From Flavobacterium potami (GTDB lineage: Bacteria; Bacteroidota; Bacteroidia; Flavobacteriales; Flavobacteriaceae): a DNA stretch of 64,000 nt. The notes beneath the pieces were generated by a model that saw only the letters and a program-made list of their open reading frames with translations, ran no database searches and had not been told where the DNA came from. Positions 43,231 to 54,433 of this stretch are shown here, in pieces. Positions within the stretch are counted from its first letter, which is position 1. Every line of letters starts with the position of its first letter. Position numbers and translations under genes: made by a program. The DNA lies in contig NZ_JAINUY010000002.1 of the NCBI RefSeq assembly GCF_020026915.1, positions 496,001 through 560,000 on the forward strand. Reading direction: 5' to 3'.

Positions 43231-44598
43231 TTACAATTTGAAATTCTTTTCAATCGCCCTGATCATTTCTCCAGCGACGTCTTTATTAGTTGCGCCTTCA
43301 ATTCCTTCCAAACCAGGAGAAGAGTTTACTTCTAGTAATAAAGGCCCTTTAGAAGATCGAATGATGTCAACTCCAGCTACTTTTAAATCCATAGCTTTTG
43401 CGGCTTTAATGGCGATTTTTTTCTCTTCTGCCGTTACTTTGATGACAGAAGCTGTTCCGCCTAAATGAATATTAGCTCTAAATTCGCCTGGCATAGCCTC
43501 ACGTTGAATGGCGGCAACTACTTTTCCGTCGATTACAAAACAACGAATGTCTTTACCGTTTGCTTCTTTAATAAATTCTTGAACTAAGATATTGGCGTTT
43601 AAACTTTTAAAGGCATTAATTACGCTTTCTGCTGCTTTTTTGGTTTCGGCTAAAACAACGCCTTTTCCTTGTGTTCCTTCTAATAATTTTACAATTAGAG
43701 GTGAACCACCTACCATTTTGATTAAGTTGTCTGTATCAAGCGGAGAATTAGCAAATCCTGTTGTTGGAATATCGATTCCGCTATTCAATAATAATTGTAA
43801 TGAATATAATTTGTCACGAGATTGCGTGATAGCTGTGGCTGAATTTAAAACAAAAACTTTTAAAGCTTCAAACTGACGCGTTAAAGCACAACCGTAAAAG
43901 GTAATACTTGGACGAATCCTCGGAATAATAGCATCAAATTCATTTAAAATTGTTCCACCTCTGTAGTGAATTTCAGGTTTTTTAGCATCCAATTTCATGT
44001 AGCATTCCTTAATATTTAGAAAATGCATTTCGTGCCCGCGCATCTCGCCGGCTTCCATGATTCTTTTGTTGCTATATAATTCCGGGTTACTTGCTAAAAG
44101 TCCGATTCGTAAACCTGTTTTTGCTTTTTCAGAATTTTGGTATAATTCTTTTAGAGATTCTGCTGTCGGCTGTCCTAAAAGATATTTTTGTTCAGGATCG
44201 ACCAAAACTCTTCCGCTCATGGCTTCGCGTCCTAAAAGCATTCTAAAACCCATAGAATCGCGATTAGTCAAAGTCATTTCGATTGGCCATTTTGTGTCGC
44301 CAATTTTTAGGCTAGTTTGAATAACATAGCGGTGTTCTCTAAAACCACTAGAACTTTTAACGATTCTTTTGTCAACCAATGGAGCTTCGCAATGAATAAC
44401 AGTTTTAATATTATTCTGAATCGGATTAATATCAAATTTAACCCAATTGGCATCATTTTTTATAAAAGGAGCTATGTTTAAAGCGTGCATTGCCGAAGTT
44501 TTGGCACCAGAATCGACACGAGCCTTGATTGTCGGGATTCCAAGTTCTGGAAATGAGCACCATTCTTCGCTACCTAAAATGACTTTGTTTTGAAGCAT
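43231..44598 (-). CDS. rimK: Fusion of RimB-type retropepsin-like protease and RimK ligase
   Basis: A 455-residue fusion. Residues 1-145 are a RimB/RimK-LysX-type ATP-dependent zinc protease domain with the Asp-Ser-Gly-Ala motif ([13 protein letters not shown], Asp29) and a second GREAMSGR. Residues 160-455 are an ATP-grasp ligase of the RimK family (VVGISI-like ADP site, [22 protein letters not shown]), which adds glutamates to the C-terminus of ribosomal protein S6 and related targets. In Pseudomonas these activities are separate RimB and RimK. Either a ribosome-modification role or a LysX-like biosynthetic one is possible; no partner carrier gene is near. Confidence 0.88.
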   Translation of the reverse strand: MLQNKVILGSEEWCSFPELGIPTIKARVDSGAKTSAMHALNIAPFIKNDANWVKFDINPIQNNIKTVIHCEAPLVDKRIVKSSSGFREHRYVIQTSLKIGDTKWPIEMTLTNRDSMGFRMLLGREAMSGRVLVDPEQKYLLGQPTAESLKELYQNSEKAKTGLRIGLLASNPELYSNKRIMEAGEMRGHEMHFLNIKECYMKLDAKKPEIHYRGGTILNEFDAIIPRIRPSITFYGCALTRQFEALKVFVLNSATAITQSRDKLYSLQLLLNSGIDIPTTGFANSPLDTDNLIKMVGGSPLIVKLLEGTQGKGVVLAETKKAAESVINAFKSLNANILVQEFIKEANGKDIRCFVIDGKVVAAIQREAMPGEFRANIHLGGTASVIKVTAEEKKIAIKAAKAMDLKVAGVDIIRSSKGPLLLEVNSSPGLEGIEGATNKDVAGEMIRAIEKNFKL

Positions 44599-44628
44599 AT
44601 TCGTTTTTTTATTTTATAGAATTAAATT

Positions 44629-44636
44629 CAAAAATA
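44629..44636 (-). promoter_or_regulatory. -7 promoter element TATTTTTG for the RimB-RimK gene
   Basis: Perfect TAnnTTTG match on the minus strand, 31 bp before the ATG. Confidence 0.45.
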
Positions 44637-44677
44637 GCTATTTGCTTTTACTAAAGATAGTAAATTATCCAAAAAAA

Positions 44678-44710
44678 ACACCCGTTAAGTTATGAAAACG
44701 TAACGGGTGT
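44678..44710 (-). terminator. Terminator after clpC
   Basis: Stem ACACCCGTTA/TAACGGGTGT followed on the minus strand by a run of eight T. Confidence 0.92.
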
Positions 44711-44738
44711 GTTATTAATGTTATAAAATTTGACTAAT

Positions 44739-47285
44739 TTATTGATTAGTCGGCTCTTCAGCTTTGTGAATTTCTACTGATAATTCTTGTGAATCATCTT
44801 TTAGGTCCATCATAATTTCGTCACCAGAATGTATTTTTGAAGTAATGATTTCTTCTGCAAGTAAATCTTCAACATATTTCTGGATGGCTCTTTTTAGAGG
44901 TCTTGCACCAAATTGCTTATCGAAACCTTTGTCTGCAATAAATGCTTTTGCTTTATCGGTTAAGCTTAATTTGTATCCTAACTCAGCAATACGAGAATAT
45001 AGTTTTTTCAATTCGATTTCGATAATCAAATCAATGTCAGCTTTCTCTAATGCGTTAAATACAATTACGTCATCAATTCTGTTTAAGAATTCAGGAGCAA
45101 AAGTTTTTTTCAAAGCGTTCTCGATAATGCTTTTTGAGTTTTCATCAGCCTGAGCAGTTCTTGCAGCAGTTCCAAATCCAACACCTTGTCCAAAATCTTT
45201 CAACTGACGAGCACCAACGTTAGATGTCATGATGATGATTGTGTTTTTAAAGTCAATTTTACGACCTAAACTATCTGTCAAATATCCATCATCTAAAACT
45301 TGAAGCATCATATTGAATACATCTGGATGCGCTTTTTCGATCTCATCTAAAAGAACAACACAATATGGTTTTCTACGTACTTTCTCAGTCAATTGACCAC
45401 CTTCTTCGTACCCGACGTATCCCGGAGGCGCTCCAACTAAACGAGAAATCGCGAATTTCTCCATGTATTCACTCATGTCGATACGAACTAAAGCATCTTC
45501 AGAATCAAACAATTCTTTTGCTAAAACTTTAGCCAATTGTGTTTTACCAACACCAGTCTGACCTAAGAAAATAAATGAACCAATTGGTTTGTTTGGATCT
45601 TTAAGTCCAGCTCTGTTACGTTGAATAGAACGAGCAATTTTCAAAACAGCTTCGTTTTGACCAATTACTTTGTTCTGAATTAATTCTGGTAATTGAGCCA
45701 ATTTATTACTTTCTGTTTGAGCAATTCTGTTTACAGGAATTCCAGTCATCATAGAAACAACATCAGCTACATTATCTTCAGTAACTAAAATTCTGTTATT
45801 TTTAGAATCTTCTTCCCATTGTTCTTGCGCTACAGCTAAATCTTTTTCGATGCGTTTTTCGTCATCGCGAAGTTTGGCAGCTTCTTCATATTTCTGTTTT
45901 TTAACTACCATATTCTTCATTTCGCGCACTTCTTCCAATTGGCGTTCTAAATCTAAAATTTGTTTAGGGACGTCAATATTGGTAATATGTACACGAGATC
46001 CTGCTTCGTCAAGAGCATCGATAGCTTTGTCTGGTAGGAAACGCTCAGACATATAACGATCTGTAAGTTTAACACAAGCCTCAATAGCTTCTGGTGTATA
46101 AGTTACATTGTGGTGATCTTCGTATTTGTCTTTTACGTTATTCAAAATAGCGATTGTTTCTTCAACAGAAGTTGGTTCTACAATTACTTTTTGGAAACGT
46201 CTTTCTAAAGCACCGTCTTTCTCGATGTATTGTCTGTACTCATCAAGAGTAGTAGCACCAATACATTGGATTTCACCTCTTGCTAATGCAGGTTTGAACA
46301 TGTTTGAAGCATCAAGCGAACCTGTTGCTCCACCAGCTCCTACAATAGTATGGATTTCATCAATAAAAAGAATGATATCATCATTCTTCTCAAGCTCATT
46401 CATAACGGCTTTCATTCTTTCTTCAAATTGTCCTCTGTATTTAGTTCCAGCAACTAAACTGGCTAAATCTAAGGTAACAACACGTTTGTTGAAAAGAATA
46501 CGAGAAACTTTCTTTTGAATAATACGTAGTGCTAATCCTTCTGCAATCGCAGATTTACCAACTCCAGGCTCTCCAATAAGAAGTGGATTGTTCTTTTTTC
46601 TTCTACTTAAAATTTGAGAAACACGTTCAATTTCTTTTTCGCGTCCTACAACAGGGTCAAGTTTTCCCTCTTCCGCCATTTCTGTTAAATCTCTCCCAAA
46701 ATTATCTAAAACCGGAGTTTTTGATTTTTTGTTTGACTTATTGGCGGGATTATTAAAGCTACTTTCTTTAAGACTGTCATCTTGTCCTGAATCATCATTG
46801 TATGATTCGTTTCTTGGCAAGTTTTCTAAGAATTCTTCTTCGTTCGGAGTCATATTTAAATACTGTTCTTTAGCTATGTCGTAATCTATTTTTAGTTTAT
46901 TCAATAGCTTGGTTGTTGGATCGTTTTCGTTGCGTAAGATACATAATAGCAGGTGAGCTGTGCTAATCGACGAACTTTGAAATACTTTTGCTTCTAGAAA
47001 AGTGGTCTTCAGGGCTCTTTCGGCCTGTCGGGTAAGGTGAAGATTTTTCTTTTCTGCATTGACTTCAACGCTCAGATTGGCTGGACTCAGTATTTCTACT
47101 TTCCTGCGTAAATGATCTAAATCGACTGCTAGGTTATTAAGTATATGAATAGCTTTTCCGTTACCATCTCTTAAAATGCCCAGCATAAGATGTTCTGTAC
47201 CAATAAAGTCGTGACCCAAACGAAGAGCCTCTTCTTTACTGTACGTAATAACATCTTTTACTCTTGGTGAAAAATTATCATCCAT
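44739..47285 (-). CDS. clpC: ATP-dependent Clp protease ATP-binding subunit ClpC
   Basis: A 848-residue Hsp100 unfoldase that delivers substrates to ClpP. Domains in order: Clp_N repeat domain (1-145), first AAA+ with GEPGVGKSA Walker A and [12 protein letters not shown], the UVR-type middle domain ([25 protein letters not shown]), second AAA+ with GQTGVGKTQ and [11 protein letters not shown], and a C-terminal D2-small domain. It lacks the IGF-type ClpP loop spelled exactly, but the VGFG and position are as in flavobacterial ClpC. Divergent from gyrA. Confidence 0.95.
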   Translation of the reverse strand: MDDNFSPRVKDVITYSKEEALRLGHDFIGTEHLMLGILRDGNGKAIHILNNLAVDLDHLRRKVEILSPANLSVEVNAEKKNLHLTRQAERALKTTFLEAKVFQSSSISTAHLLLCILRNENDPTTKLLNKLKIDYDIAKEQYLNMTPNEEEFLENLPRNESYNDDSGQDDSLKESSFNNPANKSNKKSKTPVLDNFGRDLTEMAEEGKLDPVVGREKEIERVSQILSRRKKNNPLLIGEPGVGKSAIAEGLALRIIQKKVSRILFNKRVVTLDLASLVAGTKYRGQFEERMKAVMNELEKNDDIILFIDEIHTIVGAGGATGSLDASNMFKPALARGEIQCIGATTLDEYRQYIEKDGALERRFQKVIVEPTSVEETIAILNNVKDKYEDHHNVTYTPEAIEACVKLTDRYMSERFLPDKAIDALDEAGSRVHITNIDVPKQILDLERQLEEVREMKNMVVKKQKYEEAAKLRDDEKRIEKDLAVAQEQWEEDSKNNRILVTEDNVADVVSMMTGIPVNRIAQTESNKLAQLPELIQNKVIGQNEAVLKIARSIQRNRAGLKDPNKPIGSFIFLGQTGVGKTQLAKVLAKELFDSEDALVRIDMSEYMEKFAISRLVGAPPGYVGYEEGGQLTEKVRRKPYCVVLLDEIEKAHPDVFNMMLQVLDDGYLTDSLGRKIDFKNTIIIMTSNVGARQLKDFGQGVGFGTAARTAQADENSKSIIENALKKTFAPEFLNRIDDVIVFNALEKADIDLIIEIELKKLYSRIAELGYKLSLTDKAKAFIADKGFDKQFGARPLKRAIQKYVEDLLAEEIITSKIHSGDEIMMDLKDDSQELSVEIHKAEEPTNQ

Positions 47286-47543
47286 AATATATAATTGGTA
47301 TTGTAAATTTAATGAATTACTGATTTAAAAACAAAAACCGTACCCTTCAAGAATGCCTGTCAGCTAATAGACGAATAAAAAGGCAATAAAAGCGTTAAAA
47401 AACGCTTAATTTATTAACTAAAAGCCAAATTAAAGTTGTTAATAAATCATTTAAATAAGTGTAAGGAAATAGCTGAAAAAATTTTAAAAAGACGTATCTT
47501 GGCTCGCTTTGAAACTAATATAATTATTTAAACATAACAACTT

Positions 47544-50189
47544 ATGTCTGAAGGAGAAAAGTTAATTCCCATTAACATTGAAGATGAAATGAAATCAGCT
47601 TACATCGATTATTCGATGTCTGTAATTGTATCGAGAGCACTTCCTGATGTTAGAGATGGCTTGAAACCAGTGCACCGAAGAGTTCTTTACGGAATGTATG
47701 ATTTAGGTGTAACATCAAGATCTGCCCACAAAAAATCTGCGAGAATCGTAGGGGAGGTTCTGGGTAAGTATCACCCGCATGGAGATACCTCTGTTTATGA
47801 CGCGATGGTTCGTATGGCTCAAGAATGGAGTATGCGATATTTATTAGTTGATGGTCAGGGTAACTTTGGTTCTGTTGATGGTGACAGTCCTGCAGCAATG
47901 CGTTATACTGAGGCTAGAATGCGTAAGATTTCTGAGGAAATTATGGCAGATATCGAAAAAGAAACGGTTGATTTTCAATTGAACTTTGATGATACTATAT
48001 ATGAGCCAAAAGTAATGCCTACAAGAGTTCCTACTTTATTGGTAAATGGAGCAACAGGTATTGCGGTTGGTATGGCAACCAATATGCCACCACACAATTT
48101 AACTGAAGTTATCAACGGTACTTTGGCTTATCTTGATAATAATGATATTGAAGTAGATGAATTAATGACTCATATCAAAGCTCCTGATTTTCCAACGGGA
48201 GGTATTATCTATGGATATGAGGGTGTTCGCGAAGCTTTTAAAACGGGTAGAGGGCGTATTGTAATGCGTGCTAAAGTTGGTTTTGAAGAGGTTGATGGTA
48301 GAGAATGTATCATCGTTACTGAGATTCCATATCAGGTGAACAAAGCCGAGATGATCAAGCGTACTGCTGATTTAGTTAATGATAAAAAAATTGAAGGTAT
48401 TGCCAATATCCGTGATGAGTCGGATAGAAGCGGTATGCGTATCGTTTATATCCTTAAGCGCGACGCTACACCAAACGTAGTTTTGAATACTTTATATAAA
48501 TATACTCAATTACAATCTTCTTTCAGTGTAAATAATATTGCATTAGTAAAAGGACGTCCTCAATTGCTGAATCTAAAAGACATGATTCACTACTTTATTG
48601 AGCACCGTCACGATGTTGTAGTTAGAAGAACACAATTTGAATTGCGTAAAGCAGAAGAAAGAGCGCATATTTTAGAAGGATTGATCATTGCTTCTGACAA
48701 TATTGACGAGGTAATTGCGTTAATTAGAGGGTCTAAAAATACTGATGAAGCAAGAGAGAAGTTAATCGAAAGATTTAAATTGTCTGACATTCAAGCTCGT
48801 GCAATTGTTGAGATGCGTCTTCGTCAGTTGACAGGTCTGGAGCAAGATAAATTGAGAGCTGAGTATGATGAATTAATGAAATTAATCGAGCACTTAAAAG
48901 CTTTATTAGCAGATATTAATTTAAGAATTGATTTGATTAAAGAAGAGCTTACTGAAATCCGTGATAAATATGGTGATGAAAGACGTTCTCAAATCGAATA
49001 TTCTGGAGGTGATGTAAGTATTGAAGATTTAATTGCTGACGAAAATGTAGTAATTACAATTTCTCACGCAGGTTATATCAAGCGTACTAACTTATCTGAA
49101 TACAAAACTCAAAATAGAGGTGGAGTTGGACAGAAGAGTGCTGGAACAAGAGATCAAGATTTCTTAGAGCACATGTTTGTGGCGACAAATCACCAATATA
49201 TGATGTTCTTTACGCAAAAAGGAAAATGTTTCTGGATGCGTGTTTATGAAATTCCTGAAGGAAGTAAAACTGCAAAAGGAAGAGCAATTCAGAATCTTGT
49301 AAATATTGAAAGTGATGATAAAGTAAAAGCTTTCATTTGTACGCAAGATCTAAAAGATAAAGATTATATCAATACACATAATCTTGTAATGGTAACGAAA
49401 CAAGGCCAGGTAAAGAAAACTTCTTTAGAGAAATATTCTAAACCAAGGGTAAATGGAGTTGCTGCTATTACAATTAAAGAAGGAGATGAATTGATTGGAG
49501 CTCAGTTAACAAACGGAGAAAGTCAAATTATCTTGGCTGTTAAATCTGGAAAATTGGTTCGTTTTGAGGAAACAAAAACACGTCCGATGGGAAGAACGGC
49601 TTCTGGAGTTCGTGGAATTACTTTAAAAGATGAAACTGACGAAGTAATCGGAATGGTTACTGTTGATAAAAACGATATCGCTACATCTCAGATCTTAGTT
49701 GTAACTGAAAACGGATACGGAAAACGTACGAAATTAGTTGATGATGATGGAGAAGATGTGTACAGAATTACAAACCGTGGTGGTAAAGGGGTTAAAACGC
49801 TTAATATTACCGAAAAAACAGGTAAATTAATCTCTATTAACGCTGTAACTGATGCTGATGATTTGATGATCATCAATAAATCTGGATTAACAATTCGTAT
49901 GGCAATTGAAGATCTACGTGTAATGGGACGTGCTACACAAGGTGTTAGATTGATTAACCTAAAAGGAAAAGATTCTATCGCTGCCGTTACAAAAGTAATG
50001 AAAGATGATGCAGAAGAAGTTGTTGTTGATGAAGACGGAAACGTAATCGAATCTGCTATCGAAAGAGTTAAGCCTGACATGGAAGTTCTGGAAGATGAAG
50101 GAACTGCGGAAGATGATGACGACTCTGAAGAGGAAGAAGTTGAAGAGGAAGATGATGCTGAAGGAGATGACGAAGATTCTGAGGAATAA
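47544..50189 (+). CDS. gyrA: DNA gyrase subunit A
   Basis: The breakage-reunion subunit of type II topoisomerase. The 881-residue protein has the active-site Tyr121 in MRYTEARM, the winged-helix QRDR segment [17 protein letters not shown], the tower and coiled coil, and the C-terminal beta-pinwheel with the GyrA box NRGGVGQK. The tail (last 40 residues) is very acidic, typical of flavobacterial GyrA. Position 82 (E. coli Ser83) is Thr and the next residue Ser; Asp86 (E. coli Asp87) is retained. gyrB is not nearby. Confidence 0.98.
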   Translation: MSEGEKLIPINIEDEMKSAYIDYSMSVIVSRALPDVRDGLKPVHRRVLYGMYDLGVTSRSAHKKSARIVGEVLGKYHPHGDTSVYDAMVRMAQEWSMRYLLVDGQGNFGSVDGDSPAAMRYTEARMRKISEEIMADIEKETVDFQLNFDDTIYEPKVMPTRVPTLLVNGATGIAVGMATNMPPHNLTEVINGTLAYLDNNDIEVDELMTHIKAPDFPTGGIIYGYEGVREAFKTGRGRIVMRAKVGFEEVDGRECIIVTEIPYQVNKAEMIKRTADLVNDKKIEGIANIRDESDRSGMRIVYILKRDATPNVVLNTLYKYTQLQSSFSVNNIALVKGRPQLLNLKDMIHYFIEHRHDVVVRRTQFELRKAEERAHILEGLIIASDNIDEVIALIRGSKNTDEAREKLIERFKLSDIQARAIVEMRLRQLTGLEQDKLRAEYDELMKLIEHLKALLADINLRIDLIKEELTEIRDKYGDERRSQIEYSGGDVSIEDLIADENVVITISHAGYIKRTNLSEYKTQNRGGVGQKSAGTRDQDFLEHMFVATNHQYMMFFTQKGKCFWMRVYEIPEGSKTAKGRAIQNLVNIESDDKVKAFICTQDLKDKDYINTHNLVMVTKQGQVKKTSLEKYSKPRVNGVAAITIKEGDELIGAQLTNGESQIILAVKSGKLVRFEETKTRPMGRTASGVRGITLKDETDEVIGMVTVDKNDIATSQILVVTENGYGKRTKLVDDDGEDVYRITNRGGKGVKTLNITEKTGKLISINAVTDADDLMIINKSGLTIRMAIEDLRVMGRATQGVRLINLKGKDSIAAVTKVMKDDAEEVVVDEDGNVIESAIERVKPDMEVLEDEGTAEDDDDSEEEEVEEEDDAEGDDEDSEE

Positions 50190-50226
50190 TAATAAGATTA
50201 AAAATTAAATACAAATAAAAATCACT

Positions 50227-51498
50227 ATGAAAAGTAAATATGTAGTACTTGCTTCAGCCTTATTGATCTCGATAGCTTCTTTTGCTCAGAAAGATCAAAT
50301 TAAAAGTGCTGAAAAAGCTTTAAAAGGAGGAGATGCTCAAGGTGCAATCACAATCCTGACTGGCGCAGAAAATATTATTGTAAATGCTAAAGATACTGAG
50401 CAGGCTCAATTTTATTTCGTAAAAGGAAATGCTTATTTAGATCTTGCAAACAAAAAAGTAGAAGAAAGTAAAAATCTATCTTTAGCAGCTGAAAGCTACA
50501 AAAAGTTAATTGAGGTTGAAAAAGCTTCTGGAAAACAAAAGTATTCAACAGATGCTGCAACTTCAATTACAAATATCAAAGGATTGTTGATTAACTCGGC
50601 AATTGCTGATACTCAAGCTAACAAGCATAAAGAAGGTGCAAAAAAATTATACGATGCGTATGAATTAGATAAAAAAGATACGATCAATTTATACTATGCT
50701 GCTTCTACAGCGGTAAATTCACAAGATTTTGATCTTGCATTGCCAATGTATGAGGAGTTGAAAAAATTAAACTATTCTGGAAAAGGAACTTTGTTCCTTG
50801 CTACTAATAAAGCTAATGGAAATGAAGATAACTTTAGTAGTGCGAAAGATAGAGATTTAGCAATTAAATTAGGTACTCACGAAAAACCTAAAACAGAAGC
50901 TATTCCATCTAAAAGAGGAGAAATCTACAAAAATTTAGCTTTAATTTTAGTTCAAAAAGGACGTACAGAAGATGCTAAAAAAGCAATTGCTGATGCAAGA
51001 AAAGCAAATCCGGAAGATACTTCACTAATTTTAACAGAAGCTAATTTGTATTTAGAAACTAAAGATTTCGATACTTACAAAAAATTAGTTGGTGAAGCTT
51101 TAGAAAAAGATCCAAACAATGCTGATTTAGTATTTAATTTAGGTGTAATCAGCGCTGGTGCAAAAAACAATGCTGATGCAGAGAAATATTATTTAAGAGC
51201 TATCGAAATTAATCCTAACTATGCAAATGCTTATTTAAATCTTGCAGCTTTAAAATTAGAGGCTGAGAAACCGATTATTGATGAGATGAATAAATTGGGT
51301 ACTTCTGCTAAAGATATGAAACGTTACGACGTTTTAAAAGCTCAAAGAGAAAGCGTTTTCAGAGGAGTTATTCCTTACCTTAAAAAAGCAAATGAATTAG
51401 ATCCTAAAAATGATGACGTTGCTAAAACGTTATTAGGAGTTTATAAAGCTTTAGAAATGACTGCTGAAGCAAAAGCTTTAAAAGCTACGATGAACTAA
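50227..51498 (+). CDS. Secreted or periplasmic TPR protein
   Basis: A 423-residue protein with a signal peptide (residues 1-19, ending SIASFAQ) and several tetratricopeptide repeats, clearest in ADAEKYYLRAIEINPNYANAYLNLAAL and IPYLKKANELDPKNDDVAKTLLGVY. It follows gyrA after only 37 bp without a terminator and may be read through from it. Role unknown; TPR proteins of this type are common in Bacteroidota cell-envelope assemblies. Confidence 0.88.
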   Translation: MKSKYVVLASALLISIASFAQKDQIKSAEKALKGGDAQGAITILTGAENIIVNAKDTEQAQFYFVKGNAYLDLANKKVEESKNLSLAAESYKKLIEVEKASGKQKYSTDAATSITNIKGLLINSAIADTQANKHKEGAKKLYDAYELDKKDTINLYYAASTAVNSQDFDLALPMYEELKKLNYSGKGTLFLATNKANGNEDNFSSAKDRDLAIKLGTHEKPKTEAIPSKRGEIYKNLALILVQKGRTEDAKKAIADARKANPEDTSLILTEANLYLETKDFDTYKKLVGEALEKDPNNADLVFNLGVISAGAKNNADAEKYYLRAIEINPNYANAYLNLAALKLEAEKPIIDEMNKLGTSAKDMKRYDVLKAQRESVFRGVIPYLKKANELDPKNDDVAKTLLGVYKALEMTAEAKALKATMN

Positions 51499-51522
51499 TT
51501 TAACGAATCACAAATAAGAAAA

Positions 51523-51547
51523 AACCATCCCGCCACGGGATGGTTTT
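51523..51547. terminator. Bidirectional terminator between the TPR and OsmC genes
   Basis: Stem AACCATCCCG/CGGGATGGTT with a CCA loop and T runs on both strands. Confidence 0.92.
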
Positions 51548-51568
51548 TTTTATGCTTAATATAAACTT

Positions 51569-51985
51569 TTAAAGCAAGGTTGCAGATAAAGTAATAGTTG
51601 TATTTAATAATTTCGAAATCGGGCAGATTTCTTTCGCTTTAGCTGCTGTTTTTTCAAATTCTTCTGCAGAAATTGACGGAACTTTACCTTTTAAATCCAA
51701 ATGGATTAATGTTATCGTACCATCTTCAAAAGTAACAGTAGCTTCTGTTGTTAAATCGTCTGCCGTAAATCCACCTTCATTTAAAAGGAAGCTTAATTGC
51801 ATAGTAAAACATCCTGAATGAGCTGCTGCGACCAATTCTTCTGGATTTGTTCCAACTCCATCAGCAAATCTCGTTTTGAAAGATAATTGTGCGTTATCTA
51901 AAGTAGTACTTTGTGTACTGATTGTTCCAGTTCCTTCCATACCGGTTCCTTTCCAGTTGGCGTGTGCTTTTCTTGTAAATTTCAT
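51569..51985 (-). CDS. osmC: OsmC family peroxiredoxin
   Basis: A 138-residue hydroperoxide reductase of the OsmC/Ohr group. The two catalytic cysteines are in AAHSGCFTMQLSFLLNE (about Cys59) and CPISKLLNTT (about Cys124), with the activating residues GVGTNPEELVAA. The GTNPEELV motif and short length are closer to OsmC than Ohr. It detoxifies organic peroxides in stress, presumably with the usual dithiol reductant. Confidence 0.93.
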   Translation of the reverse strand: MKFTRKAHANWKGTGMEGTGTISTQSTTLDNAQLSFKTRFADGVGTNPEELVAAAHSGCFTMQLSFLLNEGGFTADDLTTEATVTFEDGTITLIHLDLKGKVPSISAEEFEKTAAKAKEICPISKLLNTTITLSATLL

Positions 51986-52052
51986 TTTAATAGTTATTAA
52001 GATTAATAGAATAATTTGTTATTTGTTTGATTTTCAATAGTTCGTAATCTAT

Positions 52053-52060
52053 CAAATATA
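52053..52060 (-). promoter_or_regulatory. -7 promoter element TATATTTG for osmC
   Basis: Perfect TAnnTTTG match on the minus strand, about 68 bp before the osmC ATG. Confidence 0.45.
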
Positions 52061-52120
52061 ACTAAAATTTTGCAGTAAAGCTTTATTAATTTGTTAGGAG
52101 AAAGTAAATCACAAAAAAAA

Positions 52121-52162
52121 TCCAAATCCCAATTGAGTGGAATACTCAGATTGGAATTTGGA
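52121..52162 (-). terminator. Terminator after the DUF349 gene
   Basis: Stem TCCAAATCCCAAT/ATTGGAATTTGGA plus inner GAGT/ACTC, followed on the minus strand by a run of eight T. Confidence 0.8.
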
Positions 52163-52205
52163 ATTTATCCTGAAGATAGGATTGGAATTTTCTGAAATTA
52201 AGAAT

Positions 52206-54185
52206 TTATTCTTGTCCTAAGTTTCTCAATTGCTTTAGTTTGTCTTTCCAAACCTCTAAGCTTTCCTTGTGAATAGCAATGTTTTTTCGAACTTCGGTAA
52301 CTATAGAATTTTCTTTTTTAGCGTTTTTAGTATTCGTAAAAAACTGAATGTTGTTTTCTAATTGGAAAATTTCATTTTGTACCTCTTCAATTTTACGCAT
52401 AATAAAAATCTTTTCATTATCTAACTTACGCGTATCGTTACTGTCTGATAAAGAATCTATACGGTTTGCAAAACGCATCATTTCAGATTCTTTTTTGCTC
52501 AAACTTAGTTTTTCAAAAAGGGCATCTAAGATTTTATTGAATTTGCCCTCGATATGTCTTCTTGAAAATGGAACTTTTCCAAATCCTTTCCAGGTTTCAA
52601 TATGTGCTTTTATAGCGTCTAAGTCGGTTTTGTGGTCTCCTGTTAATTGAAATGCTCTTAACGTATCTAAATAGGCTTTTTTATTGTCAAAAGCTGCTAC
52701 TTCTTCGCTGTTTTCTTCCGATTTATGTTCTTTTAATTTGTCGAAATAATGATTGCAGGCATCTTTAAATTCTTTCCAGATTTTATCTGAATATTTTTTC
52801 GGAACATGACCAATTTGTTTCCACTCTTCCTGAATTTGCTTCATTATTGGTGTTGTGGCAGAAAAATCTGTGCTTTCTTGTAATTCTTTGGCTTTTGTAA
52901 CAAGAGCCATTTTTTTATTTAGATTATCGTTTTGGTCTTTTTTAATGTCCTTGTAAAATGAGTTTTTGAAAGCATTGAAATTTCTAACAGCCGTTTTAAA
53001 AGCAGCCCAAGTCTCTTCATTTACTTCTGACGGTACTTTTCCAGCTGCAAAAAACTCATTTCGAAGTTCTTCTACTTTTTGAATTTGTACAAGCCATTGT
53101 GAGTGAGAGTTTACTTTTTCAGTTCCTAAAACTTCGATTTTAGCGATAATTCCTTTTTTAATTTCAAGATTTTGCTGTTCGTTAGCTCTTTGGTTTTCAA
53201 ACAAAACTTCTCTTTTGTCGTGAATCTTTTTCGTCAATTCGCTGAATTGATTCCAGATAGTATCACGGTGTTCTTTAGAAACCGGACCTATTTCTTCCTT
53301 CCAAATTCTATGTAAATCCTGTAATTCACGGAAAGATTTATTGATATCGGCATCGTTTACTAATTCTTCGACACGTGCTATTATTTTTTGCTTTAATTCT
53401 AAGTTGTGTTTGAAATCTAAATCTCTGGCTTCACGGTCTAAATGAAGATAATCGTAGAAATTTTCAACATGAAAATGATAATTATTCCAAACGTGATTGT
53501 ATTTGTCTTTTGGAATTGCACCAGCATTTTTCCATCTTTCTCTTAATTCATTAAAATGTTTCAGAGTATCCTTGATGTTTTCCTGCGGATTAATCAGTTC
53601 TTTTAGTTCTTCGACGATTGCCAGACGGTTATCTAAATTTGTTTTTAGATTGGTCTGTAGGTGTTTAAAATGAGTGTTTCTTTTCTCTCTAAAAACATTA
53701 TAATATTCATCAAATTTAGATTTTAGAGGCAAATGGTATTCAAATTCTTCATTAGGATCTGGATTTGAGGCAAGAAATTCTTCTTTTTTCTCCTCAATAA
53801 GATGATGATATTGTAATAGAAAAGCTTTTTTGATTTCTTCGATATGATCTTTTACAGACATTACCTTGTCTATATTGACCAATTTTTTAAGTTCATCAAC
53901 CAAAGCATCTAAAGAAAATGTATTGTAATCCTGGATAGGGATATCATGACGTTCCTTTAAAGTTTCGTCTTCGCTTTCCTCTGCATTTGAATTAGTTATT
54001 ACATCTAATGCTTCCTGATGAAGATTTTGATTGTTTTCTACTTCATTTTCAGTTTCTGAGTTTGAGTCTTCATTAGGAATTTCAGACTGAGATACTTCAA
54101 TTGCATCATTTGTTGTTGAATCATTTGTCTCGATTCCAGATTTTCCGTCTGCTTCTTGCAGGTTATCATTCTTTTCTTCTAACAT
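52206..54185 (-). CDS. DUF349 repeat protein
   Basis: A 659-residue mostly helical protein with several DUF349 repeats (recurring DxYNHVWNNYHFHVENFYDYLHL and WKxxGxVPK pattern, such as WKNAGAIPKDK, WKQIGHVPKKY, WKGFGKVPFSR) after an acidic N-terminal region (residues 1-80). The family is found across Bacteroidota and in some proteobacteria; its role is not settled, with links to cell division or stress. ATG at 54185 is preferred over one at 54218 whose extra 11 codons look non-conserved. Cytoplasmic. Confidence 0.9.
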   Translation of the reverse strand: MLEEKNDNLQEADGKSGIETNDSTTNDAIEVSQSEIPNEDSNSETENEVENNQNLHQEALDVITNSNAEESEDETLKERHDIPIQDYNTFSLDALVDELKKLVNIDKVMSVKDHIEEIKKAFLLQYHHLIEEKKEEFLASNPDPNEEFEYHLPLKSKFDEYYNVFREKRNTHFKHLQTNLKTNLDNRLAIVEELKELINPQENIKDTLKHFNELRERWKNAGAIPKDKYNHVWNNYHFHVENFYDYLHLDREARDLDFKHNLELKQKIIARVEELVNDADINKSFRELQDLHRIWKEEIGPVSKEHRDTIWNQFSELTKKIHDKREVLFENQRANEQQNLEIKKGIIAKIEVLGTEKVNSHSQWLVQIQKVEELRNEFFAAGKVPSEVNEETWAAFKTAVRNFNAFKNSFYKDIKKDQNDNLNKKMALVTKAKELQESTDFSATTPIMKQIQEEWKQIGHVPKKYSDKIWKEFKDACNHYFDKLKEHKSEENSEEVAAFDNKKAYLDTLRAFQLTGDHKTDLDAIKAHIETWKGFGKVPFSRRHIEGKFNKILDALFEKLSLSKKESEMMRFANRIDSLSDSNDTRKLDNEKIFIMRKIEEVQNEIFQLENNIQFFTNTKNAKKENSIVTEVRKNIAIHKESLEVWKDKLKQLRNLGQE

Positions 54186-54433
54186 CTTTAAAATGTATAA
54201 GGTTTTTATTTTAAACAATGCGAAAGATAGTAAAGGTGTTTCTAACTACAAAATAAATCGTTTGTTTATGCGCTATTTTGCGATGAAATTCCTATTCTTT
54301 GACCGTATTCGCTACTATCTTGAATCTGTTTTTATAGATTAGATGAAGTATCTGTAAATTATATATATGCATTGTTTTTACTATTTATTCTCGATAAATG
54401 TAAATTAGTAGGGTTCTATTGATTTTTTTGGTG

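Noticed and set aside
47760..47820. Thr at GyrA position 82 as a quinolone-resistance mutation
   Set aside because: Thr or Ser occurs naturally at this position in susceptible bacteria, and Asp86 is intact.
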